Assembly: GCA_035315685.1 (NCBI GenBank) | Contig: DATFXR010000264.1 | Span: forward strand, 1-14,172 | Reading direction: 5' to 3' | From: QHWK01 sp035315685 | Lineage (GTDB): Bacteria; Acidobacteriota; Vicinamibacteria; Vicinamibacterales; CAVVIG01 | DNA length: 14,172 nucleotides | In this document: positions 1 to 6,174 of the stretch, in pieces | Layout: every line of letters begins with the position of its first letter | Position numbering within the stretch: the first letter of the stretch is position 1 | Program-made: the position numbers and the translations under genes | The notes under the pieces: generated by a model | Databases searched by the model: none | What the model saw: only the letters and a program-made list of their open reading frames with translations | What the model was told of the DNA's origin: nothing

Positions 1-1
1 C

Positions 2-1054
2 CATCTGTCGACCGGCTACGCGCTGTCGCTGTCCACGACGCAGCTGGTCGCGCTGGCGCTGATCGCCTTGCTGACCTGGACGAATACGCGCGGGCTCGAG
101 TACGGAAAGATCATCCAGAACGTCTTCACCACGGCGAAGACCGGCGCCCTGGTCGGTCTCATCGTCGTCGGCGTGCTGCTCGGCTGGAATCACACGGCCG
201 TCGCCGACAACTTCGGCAATCTGTGGACGCCGCGCCCCGCCGTGGACATCGTGCCCGGACTGACGGCGGTGACCGCCTTCGGTCTGTTCATTGCCGTCTG
301 CGTGTCGCAGACCGGATCGCTCTTTTCGGCCGACGCGTGGAACAACATCACGTTCACGGCAGGCGAAGTGAAGGATCCGCGCCGCAATATCCCGCTCTCG
401 CTCGCACTCGGCACCTTCATCGTGATCGGGCTCTATCTGCTTGCGAACGTCGCCTACCTGGCGACGCTGCCGTTCGAGCAGATTCAGCACGCACCCGGCG
501 ATCGCGTCGCGACGGCGACGCTCAACGCGATCTTTCCGGGTCTGGGCGGAACGATCATGGCGATCGGCATCATGATCTCGACGTTTGGCTGCTGCAACGG
601 CCTGATTCTCGCCGGCGCGCGGGCGTCGTACGCGATGGCGCGCGACGGGCTCTTCTTCCGCGTGTCGGGTCAGTTGAACGACCGGAAGGTGCCGGCGTGG
701 GCGCTGGTTCTGCAGGGCCTGTGGGCCGCCTTTCTCGTTCTGCCGCGCACCTACAATCCGGCGACGCGCGCGTACGGCAACCTTTACAACGATCTGCTCG
801 CCTACGTGATTTCGGCGGCGCTGATCTTCTACATCCTGACCATCGCTGGCATCTTCAGGCTGCGCCAGACGCAGCCGAACACCGAGCGGCCGTACCGCGC
901 GTTCGGGTATCCGGTCGTGCCGGCGCTGTACATCGCAGGCGCCGCCACGATCCTGCTCGTACTCTTCATCTATCAGAGCGCGACGACGTGGCCCGGACTG
1001 GTGATCGTGCTGCTCGGTGTGCCGGTCTATTTTGCGTGGAGGCCCAGAGTGTAG
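2..1054 (+). CDS. APC-family amino acid/polyamine permease (3' part)
   Basis: Integral membrane secondary transporter of the APC superfamily, probably moving an amino acid or related amine; the substrate cannot be read from sequence. The frame is open from the left edge, so the true start and the first membrane helices lie outside; 350 residues are visible, against roughly 450-500 in the family. Seen directly: several long hydrophobic segments (for example the stretches following TAKTGALVG and following NIPLSLALGTF), the family-typical loop GEVKDPRRNIP, and the motif ARASYAMARDGLFF followed by the next helix. The C-terminus ends on a helix and a short basic tail (WRPRV). The stop is TAG. It converges on the Nudix gene, with a nested palindrome between them. 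The first TTG inside the window (68) is only an edge artefact of the cut. Confidence 0.9.
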   Translation, partial: HLSTGYALSLSTTQLVALALIALLTWTNTRGLEYGKIIQNVFTTAKTGALVGLIVVGVLLGWNHTAVADNFGNLWTPRPAVDIVPGLTAVTAFGLFIAVCVSQTGSLFSADAWNNITFTAGEVKDPRRNIPLSLALGTFIVIGLYLLANVAYLATLPFEQIQHAPGDRVATATLNAIFPGLGGTIMAIGIMISTFGCCNGLILAGARASYAMARDGLFFRVSGQLNDRKVPAWALVLQGLWAAFLVLPRTYNPATRAYGNLYNDLLAYVISAALIFYILTIAGIFRLRQTQPNTERPYRAFGYPVVPALYIAGAATILLVLFIYQSATTWPGLVIVLLGVPVYFAWRPRV

Positions 1055-1078
1055 GACCCGCGAAAACTCTGGAGTGTT

Positions 1079-1153
1079 GGACCGATGGGCCCATGGGGTT
1101 GGTGGGGCGGGACCGATCGGTCCTTCCCATCGCAGCCATGGGCCTATCGGTCC
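1079..1153. repeat. Nested 75-bp palindrome between convergent genes
   Basis: Outer arms at 1079-1096 (GGACCGATGGGCCCATGG) and 1136-1153 are reverse complements over 18 bases with one mismatch. At the centre (1110-1123) sits a perfect 14-base palindrome, GGACCGATCGGTCC, made of the same GGACCGAT box that starts the outer arms. The box therefore occurs four times, symmetrically. The right arm overlaps the last codons and the stop of the Nudix gene. It may be a bidirectional terminator or transcript-end structure for the convergent permease and Nudix genes, although no T-tract follows either arm. A dispersed palindromic (REP-like) element is the alternative. Confidence 0.75.
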
Positions 1154-1575
1154 CACGAGCGAACGCGAGCCTTCTCGATCATCTTCAGCGTCGCGTCGGC
1201 CAGCGAGAACCGCTCCAGGTCGCTAATCGCGGCCCACTCGGCGTCTGCAGCGTCGGTCGCGCTACAGAGTGTGCCGCCAGTCGGGCGGCAGACGAAATCT
1301 ATCAACACGTAGTGATAGCGAACGCGGCCGTCGGGATCGACGCGGATTCGGTCGAGCACGTCGATCATCGGGCCGACGACGACTTCGAGCCCGGTCTCTT
1401 CGAGCACCTCGCGCGCGATCGCGGTCTCGAGCGTTTCGCCGACTTCGACGCCGCCTCCCGGCAGACTCCACTCGCCCTTCAGTGGCTCGTTGCCGCGACG
1501 CACCAGCAGGACCCGCTCGCCGTCGAGGATCACGGCGCCGACACCGACGATGGGCCGATCCGGATATTCGCGCAT
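1144..1575 (-). CDS. Nudix hydrolase (MutT-like)
   Basis: Hydrolyses a nucleoside diphosphate linked to some group X; the substrate is not predictable. The complete Nudix box G-x5-E-x7-REVLEETGL is at about residues 41-63 and holds the metal-binding glutamates. Before it is the usual strand VGAVILDGERVLLVRRG. At 143 residues it has the single-domain length. ATG at 1575 is chosen because the Nudix fold begins straight after it. A possible GAGG lies about 15 bases upstream, which is too far to be a convincing ribosome site. It is last in the mtnA-tsaD-yjbQ-nudix series on this strand and lies in the same reading frame as yjbQ, 14 open codons after the yjbQ stop. Its TAG stop lies inside the right arm of the nested palindrome. 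A role in cleaning oxidised nucleotides is possible but unproven. Confidence 0.92.
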   Translation of the reverse strand: MREYPDRPIVGVGAVILDGERVLLVRRGNEPLKGEWSLPGGGVEVGETLETAIAREVLEETGLEVVVGPMIDVLDRIRVDPDGRVRYHYVLIDFVCRPTGGTLCSATDAADAEWAAISDLERFSLADATLKMIEKARVRSWDR

Positions 1576-1604
1576 CTGCGTGTCGCATCCACCTCGAATG
1601 CAGC

Positions 1605-1632
1605 TAGCCCCGAGCCCCTAGTCCCCAGCCCC
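1605..1632 (-). repeat. G-rich near-heptamer repeat across the yjbQ stop
   Basis: On the minus strand four GGGG runs, spaced 6, 8 and 7 bases apart, form GGGGCT, GGGGACTA, GGGGCTC and GGGGCTA. The repeat starts inside the yjbQ coding region, supplies its TAG stop and fills the first part of the 42-base gap to the Nudix gene. It belongs to the same sequence family as the arrays at 2046, 3187, 3284 and 10956. Confidence 0.7.
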
Positions 1633-2043
1633 TTCTCCAATCACTTTCACGACCACACGCTTCCGCCGCTGCCCGTCGAACTCCGCGTAGAAGACCTGCT
1701 CCCACGGACCGAGATCCAGCTTGCCGGCCGTGATCGGAAGCATCACCTGATGCCCCATGATCGTACGCTTCAGATGCGCGTCGGCGTTGTCCTCTCCTGT
1801 CTGATGATGTCTGTAGTCGAGCCCCGACGGCGCCAGCTTCTCGAGCCACACCTGAAAGTCGTGAATCAACCCGTCTTCCCAGTCGTTCACGTAGACGCCC
1901 GACGTGATGTGCATCGCCGAGACGAGCACCATCCCTTCTTTCACGCCGCTGGCCCTCACGATTGCCGCGATCTCGTCGGTAATCCGGATGAATTCCTGGC
2001 GCTTCTTCGTGTTGAACCAGAGATAGTCGGTGTGGACGATCAC
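1618..2043 (-). CDS. yjbQ: YjbQ/UPF0047 family protein (secondary thiamine-phosphate synthase-type)
   Basis: Small single-domain protein of the YjbQ/UPF0047 family. Members have been reported to have weak thiamine-phosphate synthase activity, but the physiological role is unsettled. At 141 residues it has the usual family length. Conserved features seen: HITSGVYVND (about 45-54), the metal-site region HHQTGEDNADAH (79-90), GHQV (97-100), and the signature GPWEQVFYAEFDGQRRKR (112-129). The start is GTG at 2043; the preceding bases are the end of the heptamer array, whose last GGGG (2049-2052) lies 5 bases before the start and might serve as a weak ribosome site. The tail GEGAGD and the TAG stop are encoded by the G-rich repeat at 1605-1632. 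It lies 83 bases after tsaD on the same strand and is probably cotranscribed. Confidence 0.92.
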   Translation of the reverse strand: MIVHTDYLWFNTKKRQEFIRITDEIAAIVRASGVKEGMVLVSAMHITSGVYVNDWEDGLIHDFQVWLEKLAPSGLDYRHHQTGEDNADAHLKRTIMGHQVMLPITAGKLDLGPWEQVFYAEFDGQRRKRVVVKVIGEGAGD

Positions 2044-2045
2044 GT

Positions 2046-2122
2046 AGTCCCCAGTCCCCAGTCCCCAGTCCCCAGTCCCCAGTCCCCAGTCCCCAGTTCC
2101 CAGTTCCCAGTTCCCAGTCCCC
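2046..2122 (-). repeat. Tandem heptamer array (11 units) between tsaD and yjbQ
   Basis: Eleven consecutive 7-base units in strict phase. On the plus strand these are seven AGTCCCC, then three AGTTCCC, then one AGTCCCC; on the transcribed-sense (minus) strand they read GGGGACT or GGGAACT. The array fills the whole gap, from 4 bases after the tsaD stop to 2 bases before the yjbQ GTG start. Runs of four Gs every seven bases on the sense strand would allow G-quadruplexes in the RNA. The unit resembles the CCCCAGT heptamers described as STRR repeats in filamentous cyanobacteria; that likeness is from memory of the literature and does not imply common origin. Confidence 0.93.
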
Positions 2123-2126
2123 AGTC

Positions 2127-3173
2127 CTACAGCGACAGCGCCGCGTCCGCATTCAGATCGAGCGACGCGGTCACACCGGCGCGGAATTTTCGCAGGCCTG
2201 CCGCCGCGATCATCGCGGCGTTGTCGGTCGACAGCTGCAGGCTTGGCAGAAACGTCGGGATCTCGCGCCGTGCGCCGCGCTCCTGGAGCTCCGCGCGCAG
2301 GCGGCTGTTGGCCGATACGCCGCCCGAGATTCCGACACTGTTCGCGCCGTAGCGGCGCGCCGCATCGAACAGCTTCTCGATCAGCGACGTGACTACGATC
2401 CGCTGAAAGCTGGCGGCGACGTCGGCGACCTCGGTCTCCGACAACGGCCGCGTGTGCGACCGCACGTAGCGCAATACTGCGGTCTTGAGCCCGCTGAAGC
2501 TGAAATCGAGATCGCCTTTGAGCTGCGGCGCATTGCGGTCGGCGTGCGTCAGACGCGTCGTTGGCAGTGCGACGGCGCGATCGTTGCCGATCGTCGCGAG
2601 CCGATCGATCACCGGCCCGCCCGGATAAGGGAGTCCGAGCAGCTTCGCGACCTTGTCGTACGCTTCTCCCGCCGCATCGTCACGCGTGCGGCTGAGAAGG
2701 TGATACGAGCCAGGCCGCTCGATGAGATACAGGCTGGTGTGGCCGCCCGACACAACCAGCACGACCGACGGCAGCGGCAGCTCGCCGTTCTGCAGCACGA
2801 GCGACTCGATGTGTCCGGCGAGGTGGTGGACGGCCACCAGCGGCAATTCTGCCGCGGCCGCAGCGGCCTTCGCGAACGAGACACCGACCAGCAGCGAGCC
2901 GACCAGGCCGGGGCCTTGTGTCACGGCGAGCGCGCCCAGGTCTTCCCAGGTCATGCGCGCTTCCGTGAGCGCCCGCTCCACGACGCCGCAGATGTCGCGA
3001 ATGTGCTGTCGCGATGCGAGCTCAGGGACGACGCCGCCCCACTCGCGGTGAATCTGGACCTGAGATGCGATCACGTTCGAACGAATGGTCCACGGCTTCG
3101 CCGCATCGCCGGTCTCTTCGACCACGGCGGCGGAGGTCTCGTCGCAGGACGTTTCGATTCCGAGAATGCGCAT
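2127..3173 (-). CDS. tsaD: tRNA N6-adenosine threonylcarbamoyltransferase TsaD
   Basis: Transfers the threonylcarbamoyl group from TC-AMP to A37 of ANN-decoding tRNAs (t6A), working with TsaB and TsaE, which are not in this window. The protein is 348 residues from the ATG at 3173, the family length. It opens with the hallmark MRILGIETSCDETS. Further motifs: the metal-binding HxxxH in AVHHLAGHIES (H117 and H121), VSGGHTSL (about 141-148), GGVSANSRLR, and STDNAAMIA near the end, which holds the last metal ligand. An in-frame GTG at 3182 would add only MVV and is less likely, because homologues start at MRILGIETS. No Shine-Dalgarno site is visible. It lies 109 bases after mtnA, with an inverted heptamer repeat between, and is followed by the array at 2046. 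Confidence 0.97.
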   Translation of the reverse strand: MRILGIETSCDETSAAVVEETGDAAKPWTIRSNVIASQVQIHREWGGVVPELASRQHIRDICGVVERALTEARMTWEDLGALAVTQGPGLVGSLLVGVSFAKAAAAAAELPLVAVHHLAGHIESLVLQNGELPLPSVVLVVSGGHTSLYLIERPGSYHLLSRTRDDAAGEAYDKVAKLLGLPYPGGPVIDRLATIGNDRAVALPTTRLTHADRNAPQLKGDLDFSFSGLKTAVLRYVRSHTRPLSETEVADVAASFQRIVVTSLIEKLFDAARRYGANSVGISGGVSANSRLRAELQERGARREIPTFLPSLQLSTDNAAMIAAAGLRKFRAGVTASLDLNADAALSL

Positions 3174-3186
3174 GACGACCACAGTC

Positions 3187-3308
3187 GGGGCTCGGGGCTG
3201 GAGGCTGGGGGCTAGCCGACGCTCGGCTGAAGCCTTCGCGCCACGAAATCGGTAGTCTCTCCAGTCCCGTAATCCCTGACGGCTAGCCCCTAGCTCCTAG
3301 CCCCTGCT
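3187..3308. repeat. Inverted pair of G-rich heptamer clusters, mtnA-tsaD gap
   Basis: Plus-strand units GGGGCTC, GGGGCTG, GAGGCTG and GGGGCTA lie in phase at 3187-3214. The opposite-strand units GGGGCTA, GGAGCTA and GGGGCTA lie at 3284-3304. The inner ends form a perfect 10-base inverted repeat, GGGGCTAGCC at 3207-3216... with its complement at 3281-3290 (left arm read as 3208-3217 within one base). A non-repetitive core of about 63 bases lies between. The right cluster provides the last codons and the TAG stop of mtnA. As RNA the region could fold into a long stem between the two genes. Confidence 0.75.
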
Positions 3309-4353
3309 CCTCCACAGCGAAGGCGCGTCGCAGCGACTCCACATACGGGGGCCGGAAGATTCCGCGTTCGGTGATGATGCCCGCGATGTACTCATGCGGC
3401 GTGACGTCGAACGCCGGGTTCCACACGTGCGCGCCGGCCGGGGCGACCTGCGAGCCAGCGACGTGCGTCACTTCCTTCGCGCTCCGCTCCTCGATCGGGA
3501 TGTGCTGGCCGTCCGGCGTGTCGCGATCGATCGTCGAGAGCGGCGCCGCGACGTAGAACGGGATCCGATGCTCGCGGGCGAGCACGGCGACGCCGTAGGT
3601 GCCGATCTTGTTCGCCGTGTCTCCATTGGCGGCAATGCGATCGGCGCCGACGACGACGAGATCGACTTTGCCCTGGCGCATGAGCGCGCCGCTCATGTTG
3701 TCGGTGATGATGGTCGTGTCGATGCCGTCGCGTACGAGCTCCCAGGCCGTCAACCGCGCGCCCTGCAGAAACGGCCGCGTTTCGTCCGCGAACACCGCCA
3801 CCTTCTTGCCCTTCTCGACGGCACCCCGAATGACGCCGAGCGCCGTGCCATAGCCGGCCGTCGCGAGCGCGCCGGCGTTGCAGTGCGTCAGCACGCGCGC
3901 ATCGGCAGGAACCACGTCGGCGCCGACGGCGCCCAGCGCGCGGCAGTTCGCCACGTCTTCGTCGTGGATGGCGAGCGCCTCGGCGTCGAGACGATCCTTG
4001 ATCTGCTCCACCGACGCACCTGCCTGCGCCGTCTCGGCAAACACACGCTTCATTCGCTCGATCGCCCAGAACAGGTTCACCGCCGTCGGACGCGTGGCCG
4101 CCATCAACTCGCAGATCTTGTGGAACTCGGCGGCGAATTTCTGCGTGCCCGTGGCCTTGCTCTTCCGCATGCCGACGGCGATCCCCAGGGCCGCCGCCAC
4201 GCCGATCGCCGGCGCGCCGCGAATGACCATCGTCTTGATCGCGCGCGCCACTTCCGCCGCGGTCTTGCAGCGAACGTACACCTCCTCGGCGGGCAGCTTG
4301 CGCTGGTCAATCATCACGACGACATCAGCTTCACGAGCGATGGTGGGGAGCAT
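3283..4353 (-). CDS. mtnA: S-methyl-5-thioribose-1-phosphate isomerase MtnA
   Basis: Isomerises methylthioribose-1-phosphate to methylthioribulose-1-phosphate in methionine salvage. It has 356 residues, normal for the family. Seen: the substrate-loop motif RGAPAIG (45-51), the catalytic cysteine in THCNAGALATAGYGTALG (C158) and the catalytic aspartate in GADRIAANGD (D238). Their spacing matches the characterised Bacillus enzyme (Cys160, Asp240). The start ATG at 4353 fits the usual MIPTI-like opening (MLPTI) and follows a -10-like TACAAT by 7 bases, suggesting a leaderless message. The C-terminal tail EEQGLGARG and the TAG stop are encoded by the G-rich heptamer repeat, so they are probably an acquired addition. 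No other mtn gene is in the window; the nearby phosphorylase punA looks specific for 6-oxopurines rather than for methylthioadenosine. Confidence 0.97.
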   Translation of the reverse strand: MLPTIAREADVVVMIDQRKLPAEEVYVRCKTAAEVARAIKTMVIRGAPAIGVAAALGIAVGMRKSKATGTQKFAAEFHKICELMAATRPTAVNLFWAIERMKRVFAETAQAGASVEQIKDRLDAEALAIHDEDVANCRALGAVGADVVPADARVLTHCNAGALATAGYGTALGVIRGAVEKGKKVAVFADETRPFLQGARLTAWELVRDGIDTTIITDNMSGALMRQGKVDLVVVGADRIAANGDTANKIGTYGVAVLAREHRIPFYVAAPLSTIDRDTPDGQHIPIEERSAKEVTHVAGSQVAPAGAHVWNPAFDVTPHEYIAGIITERGIFRPPYVESLRRAFAVEEQGLGARG

Positions 4354-4360
4354 TGCTGCG

Positions 4361-4366
4361 ATTGTA
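4361..4366 (-). promoter_or_regulatory. Putative -10 box of a leaderless mtnA promoter
   Basis: The minus strand reads TACAAT, five of six matches to TATAAT, followed by CGCAGCA and then the mtnA ATG. This spacing places the first base of the start codon at or next to the expected transcription start. No Shine-Dalgarno site is present, which fits a leaderless message. The -35 region is weak (CTGAAC at 4384-4389, spacer 17) and falls inside the flanking repeat. Confidence 0.5.
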
Positions 4367-4370
4367 CAGG

Positions 4371-4531
4371 GATCGGGTTCAGCGTTCAGAGTTCAGGGTT
4401 CAGGGTTCGCGTTCTGGTTCTCGTTCTCGTTCAGGTCCTTTCAAAGTGCGGCCCGATCGCCACTGAGAGCGAGAACGAGAACCGAACCAGAACCCGAACG
4501 AGAACGAGAACCCTGAACCCTGAACCCGATC
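4371..4531. repeat. Long imperfect inverted repeat built from GGGTTCA/GTTCTC units
   Basis: The left arm starts with heptamers GGGTTCA, GCGTTCA, GAGTTCA, GGGTTCA and GGGTTCG (4375-4409), then hexamers GTTCTG, GTTCTC, GTTCTC and GTTCAG (4411-4434). The right arm (about 4465-4531) carries the complementary units. The outer 12 bases are perfectly inverted: GATCGGGTTCAG at 4371-4382 against 4520-4531. A core of about 30 unrelated bases, starting GGTCCTTTCAAAG, forms the loop. The right arm overlaps the cdd stop codon and the left arm ends next to the mtnA promoter, so the element fills the 176-base gap. It could be a long RNA hairpin ending the nucleoside operon, although it has no T-tract. Confidence 0.85.
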
Positions 4532-5369
4532 AGAGGAGCCGTGCGTCGAATGGGAGCGGCAGCAAGTCCTTGAGCTGGTGTTTACCTCGGCTGTCTTTGA
4601 GATTGCCGAGCTCGATTTCGAGGTTGCCGCCGAATTCCCAGAGAATCTGGCGGCACGCGCCGCACGGCGGCGTCGGCGCGTCGGTGTCGGCGACGATCGC
4701 GATCCGCGTGAACACGCGATGGCCGTCCGACAGCGCCTTGAACATGGCGACGCGCTCGGCGCAGATCGTCAGACCGTAGGTCGCGTTCTCGATGTTGCAG
4801 CCGGTGACGATCGCGCCATCGCCCGTCTCGAGCGCGGCGCCGACCTTGAAGTGTGAAAAGGCCGCGTCGGCGTTTTCCCGCGCGCGCCGCGCCGCGGCGA
4901 GCAGGTCGACGTCGCCCGCGCGGTCACGCACGCGCCGGGGACCCAGCCGCCGATTGCCTGTGCGACGGTCGCCCTCTGGACGGCCCACGTCCTTGATGCG
5001 CCGATCGAAGCCGCTGCGGCGATCCCCGCCGGCGAAGGCCCGCCGCTCGTCGAGCAGCAGCGGGGCCGCGTCCTGCCGCCGCGCGCCGTTGACGAGGTGC
5101 GTCACACGCGCGACCTTGAACAGCTTGGCGGTGATCGCGTGAACCTCGGGATCAGCGTGAAAGCGCTCCGCTGCATGGAGGTCTGTCCAGTAGCGGAGCG
5201 CGTAGTAGCGCGTGCGCGTCGCCTCGTCACGCACCAACTCCAGCCGCCCGTACTCCTTGCGGATCAGGAGGGCCTCGAAAGACGTCGCCAGGGCGAGGAA
5301 ATCGGCCTCGTGCCCCGACGCGACATCGATCACCGACACCGACAGCCGCCGCGGATCAGAGCTGTCCAA
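4530..5369 (-). CDS. cdd: ABM-like domain fused to cytidine deaminase
   Basis: The C-terminal half is a zinc cytidine deaminase, converting (deoxy)cytidine to (deoxy)uridine. Numbered from the longest start (TTG at 5390), it has NIENATYGLTICAERVAMF with zinc ligand C210 and catalytic E212, and PPCGACRQ with zinc ligands C243 and C246. The N-terminal ~100 residues resemble a small dimeric ferredoxin-like (antibiotic-biosynthesis-monooxygenase/stress-response) barrel: VSVIDVASGHEADF, ALRYWTDLHAAERFHADPE. A basic linker between them (about 114-153) repeats DRR: GGDRRSGFDRR, GDRRTGNRR. Stand-alone Cdd has about 130 residues, so this is a fusion. The start is uncertain: TTG 5369 has GGAAGG five bases upstream and overlaps the punA stop; TTG 5390, GTG 5339 and GTG 5333 are alternatives. 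The TGA stop lies in the long inverted repeat. It is last gene of the salvage operon. Confidence 0.9.
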   Translation of the reverse strand: MDSSDPRRLSVSVIDVASGHEADFLALATSFEALLIRKEYGRLELVRDEATRTRYYALRYWTDLHAAERFHADPEVHAITAKLFKVARVTHLVNGARRQDAAPLLLDERRAFAGGDRRSGFDRRIKDVGRPEGDRRTGNRRLGPRRVRDRAGDVDLLAAARRARENADAAFSHFKVGAALETGDGAIVTGCNIENATYGLTICAERVAMFKALSDGHRVFTRIAIVADTDAPTPPCGACRQILWEFGGNLEIELGNLKDSRGKHQLKDLLPLPFDARLL

Positions 5370-6174
5370 TGATGCCTTCCAGGAGGGCAATGAACTGCCC
5401 GCGGATGCGCCGCGCCGTTTCCATCACGTCGTCGTGTTTCAGCGGCTGCGGTAGCACGCCGGCGGCCATGTTCGTGATGCACGAGATGCCGAGGACGTCC
5501 ATGCCCATGTGACGCGCGACGATCGCCTCCGGCACCGTCGACATGCCCACCGCATCGGCGCCGGCCGTGCGCAGGTAGCGGATTTCTGCCGGCGTTTCGT
5601 AACTGGGACCGAGGACGGCGACGTAGATTCCGTGCGGCAGCCGCAGCTGTATCGCGCGGCCCGCGCGATCGGCGATGACGCGCAGCCGCGCGGAATAAAT
5701 CTCGGTCATGTCCGGAAAGCGCGGCCCGAACCGCTCGTCGTTCTGACCGACGAGCGGATTCGCCCCCATCAGGTTGATGTGATCGTCGATCACCATCAGC
5801 GCGCCTTCGGAGAAGCTCGTGTTCACGCCGCCGGCAGCATTGGTAAGGATCAACGTCTTGATACCGAGCAGCGACAGGGCGCGGACGGCAAAGGTGACCG
5901 TCGCCATGTCGTGGCCCTCGTAGGCATGGGATCGCCCGGCGAGTGCCGCGATTCTCTTGCCCGCCGTTTTTCCCACGACCAGCTTGCCTTCGTGGCCGAT
6001 GACGCGCGACACAGGCCAATGGGGCAGGTCTGCGTACGGCAGCGTGACCGCGTCGGTGGGCGAGTTGGCGAAGTCGCCCAGGCCGGACCCGAGGACGATG
6101 CCAATCTGCGGGATCTCTGGCAGCCGGGCGCGAACCGCGTCGGCGGCTTCCTTGACGTGTTCGTAGTACCCCAT
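5356..6174 (-). CDS. punA: Purine-nucleoside phosphorylase (trimeric type)
   Basis: Phosphorolysis of purine nucleosides to base and ribose-1-phosphate. The 272 residues fit the trimeric PNP/MTAP family. Seen: phosphate-loop VLGSGLGDF (27-35), GRSHAYEGHD (80-89), LTNAAGGVN (110-118), GPSYETPAEIR (189-199) and GADAVGMSTVPE (205-216). ITN at 233-235 places an asparagine where human PNP has Asn243, pointing to 6-oxopurines (inosine, guanosine) rather than adenosine or methylthioadenosine. The start ATG at 6174 directly abuts the nupC stop (TAGATG) with no Shine-Dalgarno site, so translation is probably coupled. It is third in the deoA-nupC-punA-cdd operon. Confidence 0.96.
   Translation of the reverse strand: MGYYEHVKEAADAVRARLPEIPQIGIVLGSGLGDFANSPTDAVTLPYADLPHWPVSRVIGHEGKLVVGKTAGKRIAALAGRSHAYEGHDMATVTFAVRALSLLGIKTLILTNAAGGVNTSFSEGALMVIDDHINLMGANPLVGQNDERFGPRFPDMTEIYSARLRVIADRAGRAIQLRLPHGIYVAVLGPSYETPAEIRYLRTAGADAVGMSTVPEAIVARHMGMDVLGISCITNMAAGVLPQPLKHDDVMETARRIRGQFIALLEGIIGQL

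Noticed and set aside
1079..1153. Standard intrinsic terminator
   Set aside because: The stem is strong, but neither side is followed by a run of T, so the standard rule is not met.
1262..1588. Start at 1588 for the Nudix gene
   Set aside because: It lies in a different frame that lacks the Nudix box, even though GAGG stands just before it.
2046..2122. CRISPR array or telomere-like repeat
   Set aside because: Units are 7 bases with no spacers, and no cas genes or replicon end are present; the same holds for the array at 10956.
223..2352. 709-residue plus-strand open frame
   Set aside because: It crosses the permease in another frame and then runs antisense to the Nudix gene, yjbQ and the end of tsaD. 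Its composition is rich in Arg, Ala and Asp without any domain, which is typical of GC-rich shadow frames.
3174..3182. GTG start for tsaD three codons upstream
   Set aside because: Family members begin at the MRILGIETS position and no ribosome site supports the earlier codon.
3187..4531. Insertion sequences flanked by inverted repeats
   Set aside because: No transposase is encoded and target-site duplications are not evident. They are kept as repeats, and a non-autonomous element remains only a hypothesis.
3394..4779. 461-residue plus-strand open frame
   Set aside because: Antisense to mtnA and the end of cdd; mtnA has all catalytic motifs, so this is a shadow.
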